Source: JALEFZ01 sp039820545 (GTDB lineage: Bacteria; Bacteroidota; Bacteroidia; J057). Taken from it: 64,000 nucleotides of DNA. The translations under genes were made by a program, and so were the position numbers. The stretch's first letter is position 1; every line of letters begins with the position of its first letter. Below are positions 51,517-59,736 of the stretch, piece after piece. The stretch is taken from positions 5,492-69,491 of the forward strand of contig JBCBPW010000031.1 in the NCBI GenBank assembly GCA_039820545.1, written 5' to 3'. Below the pieces are notes generated by a model. The model saw only the letters and a list, made by a program, of their open reading frames with translations, ran no database searches and was not told the origin of the DNA.

Positions 51517-52602
51517 ATGGCACTTCCCCCACGGATTTATATAGCTGCAACTAGTCAGCACGTAGGCAAAACGACTACAACTCTAGGACTCATGGCAGCT
51601 CTGAGAGCGCATGGTCTACATGTTGGATATTGCAAGCCCTTGGGACAGAAACATGTGACGATCAACGGAGCACAGGTAGATAAAGATGCGCCGCTATTCA
51701 CAGAGTTTCTAGACATTCCACTTGAGCCTTCGCTTCACAGCCCTGTCATCTTGGGGAGAGGCGTTTCGGGGCAGTTTATCGAAAACCCTGAGGACTTTGA
51801 TTTCATGGATCAGGTAACGCAAGCGGCGAGGCAGTTGGAGGACACCTATGACCTAGTGGTATACGAAGGGACAGGGCATCCAGGAGTCGGCAGTGTTGTA
51901 GATTTGAGCAATGCGGATGTAGCCAAGAACCTGGAAGCAGGTGTGATCTTGGTAGTGGAAGGAGGTGTAGGAAAAACATTGGATCAGATCACGCTGAACC
52001 GTGCGATATTTGAGCAGCGAAATGTCCCCATACTAGGCGTAATCGTCAATAAGGTCAATCGCGCCAAGCTCGCTAAGGTCAAGAAATTGGTCGGGAAAAA
52101 GCTAGCAAAATGGGGCATTCCACTTTTAGGAGTAATCCCCTTTGAAGAAAAACTGGCGCTTCCCTTGATGCGTGCGGTACAGAAAGCCGTAGAGGGCACA
52201 ACTATTGCGTGGCCAGATAAGCTCGACCAGCGAATCGAGGGATTGATCTCTCCCAAGCAGGAAAAAGTACGCCATCTGTCCAATCAACTCTTGATCACCA
52301 ACGACTGTCGCCTAGATTATGCACTCAAGCAACTCCAGGCCAAGTGTCCAGGCTATCTCCCCCTGGGAGGGATTGTCGTGACAGGCCGTAACGGTATCAG
52401 TCCGTTTGCCGAACAACTCATCCAGGAGCAAAAAATCCCCGTCATTCACTCCCCAATGGATACCTATGAGGCTGTCATCGAGTTTAGTCGTATCGAGGTG
52501 AAACTCAATCCCAAGACTTCTTGGAAGGTGGAGAAAGCCGTAGAGTTGTTTTTGCAGCATTTAGATTTATCTCCTCTGATGGCTTCAGCGGTGCTGTCTT
52601 AA
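51517..52602 (+). CDS. BioD/Pta-N-like ATPase with DRTGG-like domain
   Basis: 361 residues. The P-loop AATSQHVGKTTTTLGLMAAL at residues about 9-28 and the layout resemble the N-terminal half of large phosphotransacetylases (dethiobiotin synthetase-like AAA_26 plus a DRTGG domain at about 245-345). Substrate could be a small acid, as in dethiobiotin synthesis, or it may be regulatory. The following methyltransferase gene is on the opposite strand and overlaps by four bases. No acetate or biotin genes are nearby. Confidence 0.7.
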   Translation: MALPPRIYIAATSQHVGKTTTTLGLMAALRAHGLHVGYCKPLGQKHVTINGAQVDKDAPLFTEFLDIPLEPSLHSPVILGRGVSGQFIENPEDFDFMDQVTQAARQLEDTYDLVVYEGTGHPGVGSVVDLSNADVAKNLEAGVILVVEGGVGKTLDQITLNRAIFEQRNVPILGVIVNKVNRAKLAKVKKLVGKKLAKWGIPLLGVIPFEEKLALPLMRAVQKAVEGTTIAWPDKLDQRIEGLISPKQEKVRHLSNQLLITNDCRLDYALKQLQAKCPGYLPLGGIVVTGRNGISPFAEQLIQEQKIPVIHSPMDTYEAVIEFSRIEVKLNPKTSWKVEKAVELFLQHLDLSPLMASAVLS

Positions 52603-53225
52603 GAGACTTTCCGTATTCCTACCACCGCATATAGGGGATCATGTCCCCAAGGGTAGGTGCGATCCATCATTTTGATATCTTGCCAGCCTCCTGCTTTGAG
52701 GAGAAATTGCTGGACGAGTGCTACGCGCTCCTGCTCACTGAGGTGATGCCAGATGGCAATTGCCTTGGTGGGAAAGCATCGATTGGAAAATGTGATGACC
52801 AGTGGAGCTTCAGGTTGTAGTACACGCGCCAGTTCCTGTAGGACTTGCACAGGTTGCGTCAAATAATCGATGGAGACACATATTCCTGCTCCATCAAAGT
52901 AAGCGTCTTCATAAGGAAGCTGCGGCTCCTGGTTCAAGTCCTGTACGCGCCAAGCATGCAATCGAGGATTGGCCTCCAACTCTTTGGCATTCATTCCCAA
53001 GCCAATCACTTCCTCATATTCTACATCTATCGGCAGATGGCTGATCCAGCTACTCATCAAATCTAGGATCTTCCCCCCTTTGGGGAAGTATTCTCTGTAC
53101 AGACTTGTCACAGCTTGTATAGCAGGATCGTCTATGTGGGTGACAAATCGAGGGACACGATAAAAATCTGCATCTGGAGATTCGTCTGATCTGTGAAAGG
53201 CCTCTGGTGGCAAAGTATCCATCAT
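52599..53225 (-). CDS. Class I SAM-dependent methyltransferase
   Basis: 208 residues. The SAM-binding region begins GGKILDLMSSWISHLP, with the glycine-rich loop replaced by DLMSSW, and continues VIGLGMNAKELEANP (acidic residue absent). DGAGICVSIDYLTQPVQVLQELARVL and PLVITFSNRCFPTKAIAIWH are the later strands. This resembles a Bacteroidota/proteobacterial methyltransferase family. The acceptor is unknown. It converges with the BioD-like ATPase gene by four bases. Confidence 0.75.
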   Translation of the reverse strand: MMDTLPPEAFHRSDESPDADFYRVPRFVTHIDDPAIQAVTSLYREYFPKGGKILDLMSSWISHLPIDVEYEEVIGLGMNAKELEANPRLHAWRVQDLNQEPQLPYEDAYFDGAGICVSIDYLTQPVQVLQELARVLQPEAPLVITFSNRCFPTKAIAIWHHLSEQERVALVQQFLLKAGGWQDIKMMDRTYPWGHDPLYAVVGIRKVS

Positions 53226-53497
53226 GCTATGTCATTTTTTCTATCAACCTTTATACCTAGGGCAATTGTTTCCCCAATTTCTGTAGAGCGGGGCAGAAAA
53301 TGTCGCTCTTTTCGTAGCAATCAAAAAATCGTCGCATATATGACGCTTTAGGGAGAGAGAAGTAAGCAAATTGGTATTGTCTTTTATAAAGATGTATTCA
53401 TTCGTTCTTGCTGATGGGGCTATCAATGCAAGAAAATGTATGAAACATCAGACCTTTTTAGGTTGGGGCTTTTCATAGTTGTGTGTGTTTTTCATGA

Positions 53498-53547
53498 CAG
53501 GATTTGCCGATCTACTTTCAGAGAGTGGATCGGCCCTGCTTTTTTTA
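53498..53547 (+). terminator. Unassigned rho-independent terminator
   Basis: CAGG-attt-GCCGATC (53498-53512) pairs with GATCGGC-CCTG (53528-53538), then C and a run of T. The closest plus-strand gene upstream ends at 52602. Confidence 0.6.
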
Positions 53548-53642
53548 GGCCGCGTGCTTTTTAGATATTTTCAGGAGGAAGTGTATTCAGAGACTTTTTA
53601 CCTCAAATGAGGCTTCTAGCTTTTCTCATCTTACAAAAGAGT

Positions 53643-53671
53643 TTTGCGGATGAGAAATTTGTTTAATTTTG
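53643..53671 (+). promoter_or_regulatory. Bacteroidota promoter (-33 TTTG, -7 TAATTTTG)
   Basis: TTTG at 53643-53646, a 17-base spacer and TAATTTTG at 53664-53671 match the TTTG-N17-23-TAnnTTTG consensus. It lies 15 bases before ATG 53687 and supports that start over the TTG at 53669. Confidence 0.65.
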
Positions 53672-53686
53672 GCAAAAACACTTCTC

Positions 53687-54136
53687 ATGGCAATATCTTT
53701 TTTCAGTGGGCTCACTGAGCAAGAACAAAATCAACTGCTCCTCGCTCCTTCTATGGTTACGGTCCTTGTAGCAGGGGCTGACCAAAATATTGATAAAAAA
53801 GAAAAGGACTGGGCGACTAAGCTGGTACAGTTCCGTACATTCACCTCAGATACCACACTCCACGACTACTATGAAGCGGTAGATGCTCGATTTGCGCAGG
53901 ATTTGGAGACGCTGACAGCTAACTGGGATGCGACTTCTACGGAAGGGCAGCTTGCAGAGGAATTGGGTAAGGTAGGAGAGATTTTGCCTAAACTCGGTTC
54001 GGAGGTGGCAAATGAATTGAGGGAAAGCCTTCGCAGTTTGGCCCAGCATGTAGCAAAAGCATCTGGAGGATTTCTTGGAATGGGAGGGATCGACAGTAGA
54101 GAGTCCAGTGTCATGAAGCTGGAAATGCTCGGTTGA
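53687..54136 (+). CDS. Hypothetical small helical protein
   Basis: 149 residues from ATG 53687 (MAISFFSGLTEQEQNQLLLA). TTG 53669 is excluded because the promoter -7 element overlaps it. The sequence is all-helical (VTVLVAGADQNIDKKEKDWATKLVQF), like the TerB/tellurite-type or similar four-helix proteins, but no named family is recognised. It ends GGIDSRESSVMKLEML. It has no signal peptide. A terminator follows at 54163-54191. Confidence 0.65.
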   Translation: MAISFFSGLTEQEQNQLLLAPSMVTVLVAGADQNIDKKEKDWATKLVQFRTFTSDTTLHDYYEAVDARFAQDLETLTANWDATSTEGQLAEELGKVGEILPKLGSEVANELRESLRSLAQHVAKASGGFLGMGGIDSRESSVMKLEMLG

Positions 54137-54494
54137 AGCACCTAAAACGACATCTCATGCGTAATGGCCGTCCAAGAGGATGGCCATTTTTGTACATTCG
54201 CTCAAACAAAATCCCCCCATTTATATTACCTCTATAGTGAATAGCTGAAAGTAGGTGATTTTTTCCGAAAAATCGCCACTTTGGTATAAGCTTTGGATAG
54301 TCATTTGCGTATAAGATCCACTAAAAAATGGTGGTGTGAGGCAGTCCCCCATTTATTCAAGCTTGTGATCAATCTTCTTCGGCAGACTCGGATAAGGATT
54401 AAGGTACTTACTAGGCTTTTTTTCTAGCAAATTATTCAACATATTTCCCTCTGCTTCACTTTTTTTCTAAACCCTGGCAATGCGACTGGACTGT
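54137..54494. other. Intergenic region
   Basis: 358 bases with the terminator at 54163-54191, then AT-rich sequence without a recognisable gene or RNA before the next signal-peptide protein. Confidence 0.4.
54163..54191 (+). terminator. Rho-independent terminator
   Basis: AATGGCCGTCC (54163-54173) pairs with GGATGGCCATT (54178-54188) with one G-U pair around a four-base loop, followed by TTT. Confidence 0.7.
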
Positions 54495-55649
54495 ATGAGA
54501 ACCTATACATTAGGCCTACTGATGCTCTTGATGGGATGGCTACCTGCACAAACTATCCAAAATAAACCTCCGAAATATCAGCTCGAATATATTATCAATA
54601 GTCTGATCGTCGATTATCCCTTCTCATTTGAGAATATCTTTCGACTTGCCGCTTACACAGAACTTAAAGGTATGTACGATTCCAAAACCAATGGGATTAC
54701 CATGGATTTTGGTGCACTCGGCAGGTTGACAATCTATCAAAATAATTGCCTCTTACGTACGGCTGACAATCGCGTTTTTCACCTGGATAAAAACAACAAT
54801 ACCTCTGCACAAGTAGCTGCTATCAATGAGCGGATCTCTGAGTTGCTGGATCATATATTTTTGTTGGGAAATCACGACGCAGATCCTTTTCTCATTGATT
54901 TTGTAGATACACATTTGGCCAGAAAAAATATCGAGCCTTTTGATAAGATATACCTCCGTCACATTTTGATACAGTATGGGAAGTTTGACCAAGAACACCA
55001 GCGTGTAGAGTTCCATACCGATTGGCTGCCCGAGCAGACCTTTGCCTATCGTAGCTCTAGGGACCGCTCTGTCGTCAAAAAGCCGATCAATCCCATGAAG
55101 ATCAAATTGGACAAGAACATCCTACGAGGCTACTTTATCTGGTCTGGAGGTACTGTCTATGTGGAAGATGTCAAGCGCAATATCGTATATGCCACGGGTG
55201 AACAGTACAATTATAATGTGGCTGCTTTCAAGCTATTCCTACAAGAAATGTTTGCCCAGTCTACCCAATATATTGTGCGAGAAGAAAGACGTCGGATACA
55301 GGCGCGCTACCCCGAACCTGAAGCAGCCGAAACGCAGCCTTCTACCAAATCTGCTGTCTACGCTGTTGCAGAGCCCATCCCTACCGCTATGGAAAGCGCG
55401 ACACCTGCCCAAAATACACCCGTGCGTACGCGTACAGTCAAGCCCGTATCTCAGGAAGATAGCCGAAATATGTTCAATGAATTTGATTGGATTCCCATGA
55501 TGCTCGGCATGCTCCGTGCACAAGATATCAATATCGGAGATCCCGACATCATTCGCTATTTCATCGATGAACCCTACTTCCCACAACTATACGAGCAGCT
55601 CAATAAGGCAGAAAAGCGTCTGGTGGATTCGTTTCAGGCCAGACCTTAA
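54495..55649 (+). CDS. Hypothetical secreted protein
   Basis: 384 residues from ATG 54495 (MRTYTLGLLMLLMGWLPAQT, a signal peptide). An in-frame ATG 54480 adds five residues. After the signal there is a globular part (about 25-270), then a Pro/Thr/Ala-rich linker (about 270-320, ending VRTRTVKPV) and a short C-terminal part (SQEDSRNMFNEFDWIPMMLG). The family is not recognised. It is 57 bases upstream of the HYC_CC_PP gene on the same strand and might belong to the same transcription unit. Confidence 0.65.
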   Translation: MRTYTLGLLMLLMGWLPAQTIQNKPPKYQLEYIINSLIVDYPFSFENIFRLAAYTELKGMYDSKTNGITMDFGALGRLTIYQNNCLLRTADNRVFHLDKNNNTSAQVAAINERISELLDHIFLLGNHDADPFLIDFVDTHLARKNIEPFDKIYLRHILIQYGKFDQEHQRVEFHTDWLPEQTFAYRSSRDRSVVKKPINPMKIKLDKNILRGYFIWSGGTVYVEDVKRNIVYATGEQYNYNVAAFKLFLQEMFAQSTQYIVREERRRIQARYPEPEAAETQPSTKSAVYAVAEPIPTAMESATPAQNTPVRTRTVKPVSQEDSRNMFNEFDWIPMMLGMLRAQDINIGDPDIIRYFIDEPYFPQLYEQLNKAEKRLVDSFQARP

Positions 55650-55694
55650 TGTAGCGTTTATTCAGATCTTCCTATCCATTTGATCAATTTTCCG

Positions 55695-55702
55695 TATATT
55701 TG
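55695..55702 (+). promoter_or_regulatory. Candidate -7 element, leaderless spacing
   Basis: TATATTTG fits TAnnTTTG and ends four bases before ATG 55707, so a transcript would begin at or very near the start codon. The -33 element is not clear. Confidence 0.3.
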
Positions 55703-55706
55703 CAAT

Positions 55707-56081
55707 ATGCGCAAAGCGATCATTATTTTCTTGATCTTGGTATATCAGATGGTCTCTACGGGAGTCACCATCCATGCGCACTATTGTCTGGGCTATCTAG
55801 TAGACGTCAGCCTCTTCCTGGAAGCAGAAAAGTGTACAGATCAACTCTCTATGCCCTGTTGTCAGGATCGCACAGTGTCTGTCAAAATCGAAGATGCCCA
55901 GCAAGTTCAGGAAACGCCTGAATTTTCTCTTCCTATTTTCCTTGCAGTTGTCAGGACCTATCTCCCGACAGAGGAACTAGAAGCATATGGATCTCCTACA
56001 CGCTTATGTGCTACAGGAGAAAGCCCTCCTCCTGACCAACCGCCCTTCATCGCCTATCAGGCCCTCCTTTTTTACGGATGA
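55707..56081 (+). CDS. HYC_CC_PP-family protein
   Basis: 124 residues from ATG 55707. The family is named for the motifs HYC (IHAHYCLGY, after the signal segment), CC (MPCCQDR) and PP (SPPPDQPP). Signal sequence MRKAIIIFLILVYQMVSTGV. Such short proteins occur in Bacteroidota next to TonB-dependent receptors and probably bind a metal such as copper through their His/Cys groups. Here the TonB-dependent receptor gene begins 91 bases downstream on the same strand. The TTG start at 55680 adds residues with no family match. Confidence 0.8.
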   Translation: MRKAIIIFLILVYQMVSTGVTIHAHYCLGYLVDVSLFLEAEKCTDQLSMPCCQDRTVSVKIEDAQQVQETPEFSLPIFLAVVRTYLPTEELEAYGSPTRLCATGESPPPDQPPFIAYQALLFYG

Positions 56082-56171
56082 ATATAGGTTCCCTTCTTTT
56101 TGCACGCAGGCATATGACCCCATATGAACTGAGCTAACCTATATGTTTTATTCATCCTATTTTCATTAAGC

Positions 56172-58439
56172 ATGAGAAAGTACCTTCTTTTTATTCTCCT
56201 ATATATCCCTCTTATCCTTATTACGCAAGCACAGAGCCTGCACCTTCACGGAATCGTCACTGGAAAAGACATCGACGGAAAAACGATGCCTTTGTCCCAT
56301 GCAAAAATTCTGGCTCAACCTGTTTTGGCTGGAACATTTACAGATGAGGAGGGAAAATTTCATTTGATGGCTCCTGAAGGAAGTGAGCGAATCGTCATCC
56401 GATACAAAGGTTTTCAATCGCAGACGGTTGAGTTGGACGGTCAGGAGATGATTTCGATACAGCTAGAAGCGATCAGGCAAGCAGACTCGGTAACCATTAC
56501 GGCGAGAGAAAAAAGCTCGGGCATCGATCCCATGTCTACACCCCTGATCGAGACGCTAGACAAAAAAGAATTGCTAAGGGCTGCCTGCTGTAATTTGGGG
56601 GAAAGCTTTGAAACCAATGCTTCTGTAGATGTGAGCTTCGCCAATGCGATCACAGGTGCCAAGCAGATCCAGTTGCTCGGTTTGACAGGTGCTTACACCC
56701 AGCTCACCTTTGAATCCATGCCTGGCATTCGCGGGCTCAATACCAATATCGGCCTTGAACTTATCCCAGGTCCCTGGATTGAAAGCATCCAGATCTCCAA
56801 AGGGGCAGGCTCCGTCGTCAATGGCTACGAGTCCATCGCAGGGCAGATCAATATCGAACTCATCAAGCCACAGGATGGTCCCAAACTGTATATCAATGGC
56901 TTTCTTAATCAGGGCGGGCGCACAGAATTGAATGTCCATACGAGTCAGAAGCTATCGGACGGCGTCAGCACGAGCCTGCTCCTTCATGGCAGTAGACGGA
57001 GGGCAGAGGTAGATCGCAATGAAGATACCTTTTTGGATATTCCCGATAAATCTCAAGTAAATGTCTTGAATCGGTGGTATTTTTCGGTAAACGAGAGTGT
57101 GAATGCACAAGTAGGCGTACATGCGGTGTATGACTATCGACAGGGAGGACAAGTTCCCAATAGCAATCCTTTGGGTGATCTGGAGTTTGAGCAGGTCAGT
57201 CAGATGGTCCGGGCTTGGACAAAAGTCGCCTGGATCAACCCTAACGACCCTGTCGAAAGTTTGGGCCTCCAAATCATGGGATCGCGATTTCAGCAAAGCT
57301 TTTCCTTCCTCAACTTTGGGTTTAACGACTATTTTACCCTTTACAATGGGGATCAGACGACTTTTTATGTAAATCTCATTTATCAACGCAATCTTTTCAA
57401 TCCCAATCATCAATTGCGGACAGGATTGAGTGGGGTATATGATCGTGTAGAAGAAGATTTGGACAATGATCTGGATGATCAAATCGTAGATCAAGCATTT
57501 AGTAGAGAAGAACGTGTACCTGGAGGTTTTGTGGAGTATACGTATAAGCTCAGGGAAAACTTTCGACTCATCGCCGCGACGAGGGTAGATTATCAAGCAC
57601 TTTTTGAGCAGTGGAGTATCCTTCCGCGCTTACATCTGCTATATCGTCCCAATGATTGGACCTCTTTTCGTGCTTCGCTAGGAAAAGGCCAGCGTACCGC
57701 CAACATCCTCGGTGAAAACATGGGCTACTTTGCCTCCAATCGTACCATCAATATTCCCACAGCCGAAACCAATCGTGTGTATGGCCTCCCACAAGAAATT
57801 GGATGGAATACAGGCTTCAACTTCATACGTGATTTTCGCATCGCTAAGCGTCCCCTGCAGTTTGTGGCGACGTATTTCTATACATGGTTTGAGCAGATGG
57901 CCATTGTGGATCTAGATCAAAGTCAACTAGATATTGTCTTCTATGCCTTGGATGGGCCTGCCTTTTCCCACAACCTACAGCTCAACGTGGAGTACGAGCC
58001 TGTGGAGGATCTGTCCATTCGATTGGCCTACAAATATCAAGATAGCAGGGTCACCTATAGGGATGGTTTGAGACAGCGTCCTTTTGTCCCGCTTCATCGT
58101 GGCTTCGCCAACATCGCTTATCGCACAGCCAATGATTGGAACTTTGATCTGACGGCTCAGTATGTAGGGAGGCAACGCCTCCCAGATGTAGACGAGAATG
58201 CGCCTGTGTCTGCACTTACAGAGAGTCCCGCTTATTGGAATCTTTTGGGGCAGGTCAGCAAGTCCTTCGGCAAGCGATGGGAGGTCTATGTCGGGGGAGA
58301 AAATCTCCTCAATTTCCAGCAACCCAATCCCATTGTCGCTGCGGCTGATACAGACAGTCCCTACTTCGATGCAAGCCGTGTATGGGGGCCGATATTTGGT
58401 CGAAATGTATATGCAGGATTTAGATTCACCGTCAAATAA
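56172..58439 (+). CDS. TonB-dependent outer membrane receptor
   Basis: 755 residues. Signal peptide MRKYLLFILLYIPLILITQAQ, a carboxypeptidase-like regulatory domain (about 22-110), a plug domain (about 125-240, with AACCNLGESFE, a double Cys often seen in the copper/HYC-linked receptors, and GAKQIQLLG), and a beta-barrel ending in AGFRFTVK. It probably imports or binds a metal or metal-chelate with energy from TonB. It is downstream of the HYC_CC_PP gene (91-base gap). The ArsC-like gene on the other strand is convergent. The substrate is inferred. Confidence 0.85.
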   Translation: MRKYLLFILLYIPLILITQAQSLHLHGIVTGKDIDGKTMPLSHAKILAQPVLAGTFTDEEGKFHLMAPEGSERIVIRYKGFQSQTVELDGQEMISIQLEAIRQADSVTITAREKSSGIDPMSTPLIETLDKKELLRAACCNLGESFETNASVDVSFANAITGAKQIQLLGLTGAYTQLTFESMPGIRGLNTNIGLELIPGPWIESIQISKGAGSVVNGYESIAGQINIELIKPQDGPKLYINGFLNQGGRTELNVHTSQKLSDGVSTSLLLHGSRRRAEVDRNEDTFLDIPDKSQVNVLNRWYFSVNESVNAQVGVHAVYDYRQGGQVPNSNPLGDLEFEQVSQMVRAWTKVAWINPNDPVESLGLQIMGSRFQQSFSFLNFGFNDYFTLYNGDQTTFYVNLIYQRNLFNPNHQLRTGLSGVYDRVEEDLDNDLDDQIVDQAFSREERVPGGFVEYTYKLRENFRLIAATRVDYQALFEQWSILPRLHLLYRPNDWTSFRASLGKGQRTANILGENMGYFASNRTINIPTAETNRVYGLPQEIGWNTGFNFIRDFRIAKRPLQFVATYFYTWFEQMAIVDLDQSQLDIVFYALDGPAFSHNLQLNVEYEPVEDLSIRLAYKYQDSRVTYRDGLRQRPFVPLHRGFANIAYRTANDWNFDLTAQYVGRQRLPDVDENAPVSALTESPAYWNLLGQVSKSFGKRWEVYVGGENLLNFQQPNPIVAAADTDSPYFDASRVWGPIFGRNVYAGFRFTVK

Positions 58440-58467
58440 GCTCTTAACACTTGTAATTTTGACTAAT

Positions 58468-58740
58468 CTATTTTTGGGGGAGCAAAGGCAGTCGCTTGGT
58501 GGAATCAGCATCAAGCGACTGCTTGTGTTGGCTCACACTGTCTAGGAAGTGCAGCTCTTGGATGTCTTCTTCATCAACCCATGTATGGTGATCTTCAGGC
58601 GTAGGGCCTTCCTTTTGTGGAATGGGGCGGATTCCAGCAATAAGCAAGGCGGAGAGAGACAAGATAGTTCCCGCTTGTACAATTCTGGCAAGAACTCTTT
58701 CCTGTTGACTCGCTTCCAGGGATTGCGTGGTTTTTCTCAT
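58468..58740 (-). CDS. Small membrane protein, hypothetical
   Basis: 90 residues from ATG 58740. Hydrophilic N-terminus (MRKTTQSLEASQQERVLARI), one hydrophobic helix (about 25-41, GTILSLSALLIAGI) and an acidic, Pro/His-rich tail (PTPEDHHTWVDEEDIQEL). No family recognised. A perfect inverted repeat is inside its 3' end (58488-58522) and another lies just before the ATG (58742-58774). It is 155 bases downstream of the ArsC-like gene on the same strand. It is a likely real but unverified gene. Confidence 0.5.
   Translation of the reverse strand: MRKTTQSLEASQQERVLARIVQAGTILSLSALLIAGIRPIPQKEGPTPEDHHTWVDEEDIQELHFLDSVSQHKQSLDADSTKRLPLLPQK
58488..58522. repeat. Perfect 11-bp inverted repeat
   Basis: GCAGTCGCTTG (58488-58498) and CAAGCGACTGC (58512-58522) are complementary around a 13-base loop. 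It overlaps the end of the small membrane protein ORF and could act as a terminator for the convergent TonB receptor gene or be a repeat element. Confidence 0.6.
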
Positions 58741-58741
58741 A

Positions 58742-58774
58742 TAGAGATTGATTGATCACTTTATACAATCTCTA
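58742..58774. promoter_or_regulatory. Inverted repeat upstream of the small membrane protein
   Basis: TAGAGATTG (58742-58750) and CAATCTCTA (58766-58774) are perfect complements around a 15-base spacer, beginning one base outside the ATG at 58740. This may be a dimeric operator or an RNA hairpin that masks the start. Confidence 0.5.
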
Positions 58775-58895
58775 AAATATATAAGATGAATAAATTCTTC
58801 CAAGGAAGTCTCTTTGAGATCTTACATAAAGGAAGTATCTACTTGCTACCACAAATCGGATTTGTTCTGTGTGTATCATTTGGGAGTGCCAGCGA

Positions 58896-59510
58896 CTATT
58901 GCGTTGCTTCGGATAGCAGATAATAGAGTTCTGTTCCAATCTGCTTGGCTCTATCGCTGTAGGCTGCTGCCTGTTGGGGGGTGCCATCAAATGCTTTGGG
59001 GTCCTCATATGTCAGGGCGACACGCAGCTCAGCTCCTGGCACAAAGGGGCAGTTTTCATCAGCATCGCTACAAGTCATGACAGCTGCAAAATTTTGTGTA
59101 GGATTGATGGGATCATGGAACTTCTTAGACCATGCCATGAGTTCGGGAAGATCTTCTCCCATCCGAATACGATACCGAGGATTTGATGCCTCATCTTCAG
59201 TCGTAATTTCAAAGCCTATTTCACGCATAGCCGTGATCGCATTGGGATGAAAGGCCGTCGCTTCTGTACCTCCTGAGTAGGTCTCTATGGTAATGCCCAA
59301 ATGTGTTGCAATCGCCTTGGCCCAAATCTGTGAGATGTGACTCCGTCGAGAATTATGCGTGCAGATGAAATTGAGTTGTACTTCTTCCTGGTCTGCCAGC
59401 TTCTGCTGAATATAGGAAATCAAGGGAACCATGAGGGCTTTACGTTCAGCAGAGATGTCAGGAGTCTCTAAAGAGAGGGCATGGATGTAGGATTGAATGT
59501 CAGGAAACAT
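58896..59510 (-). CDS. ArsC-like low-molecular-weight phosphatase family protein
   Basis: 204 residues. The phosphatase loop is FICTHNSRRSH with nucleophile Cys50 and Arg56 (CX5R). TCSDADENCPFVPGAEL carries further cysteines in the position of the redox pair of thioredoxin-linked arsenate reductases. It either reduces arsenate or dephosphorylates tyrosine. An N-terminal helix (about 1-40) precedes the core. It is upstream of the small membrane protein gene on the same strand. No arsenite exporter or ArsR gene is nearby, so arsenic detoxification is not proved. Confidence 0.78.
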   Translation of the reverse strand: MFPDIQSYIHALSLETPDISAERKALMVPLISYIQQKLADQEEVQLNFICTHNSRRSHISQIWAKAIATHLGITIETYSGGTEATAFHPNAITAMREIGFEITTEDEASNPRYRIRMGEDLPELMAWSKKFHDPINPTQNFAAVMTCSDADENCPFVPGAELRVALTYEDPKAFDGTPQQAAAYSDRAKQIGTELYYLLSEATQ

Positions 59511-59688
59511 AATAGAGAGTTGTTGAAGTCAAATGATGCTGCGAATGTAGGGTTTTGTGGAGGGGAATGGGAGAAAAAAATGAAGGAATAGAGAGGAGAG
59601 AATAAGAAGTCATAATCAGTGTGGAGGTTATTTGCTTTATAAAAACAAACCGAATGTCAAACCTTTAGCAATTTCTTGAATTTTTGAG

Positions 59689-59696
59689 TACATTTG
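59689..59696 (+). promoter_or_regulatory. Candidate -7 element of rpsA
   Basis: TACATTTG fits TAnnTTTG and lies 40 bases before ATG 59737. The -33 element is unclear. Confidence 0.4.
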
Positions 59697-59736
59697 CATC
59701 CGCTCGGTAAACCCGTGCAGAAAGGAGACAAAATGC

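Larger units (their letters stand above)
53226..53686. other. Intergenic region with an unassigned terminator
   Basis: 461 bases. It contains a rho-independent terminator (53498-53547) on the plus strand with no plus-strand gene in the preceding 890 bases, and the promoter for the next gene at 53643-53671. It may carry a small RNA. Confidence 0.5.

Noticed and set aside
56952..57596. 214-codon minus-strand frame inside the TonB receptor gene
   Set aside because: Antisense shadow of a well-supported beta-barrel gene.
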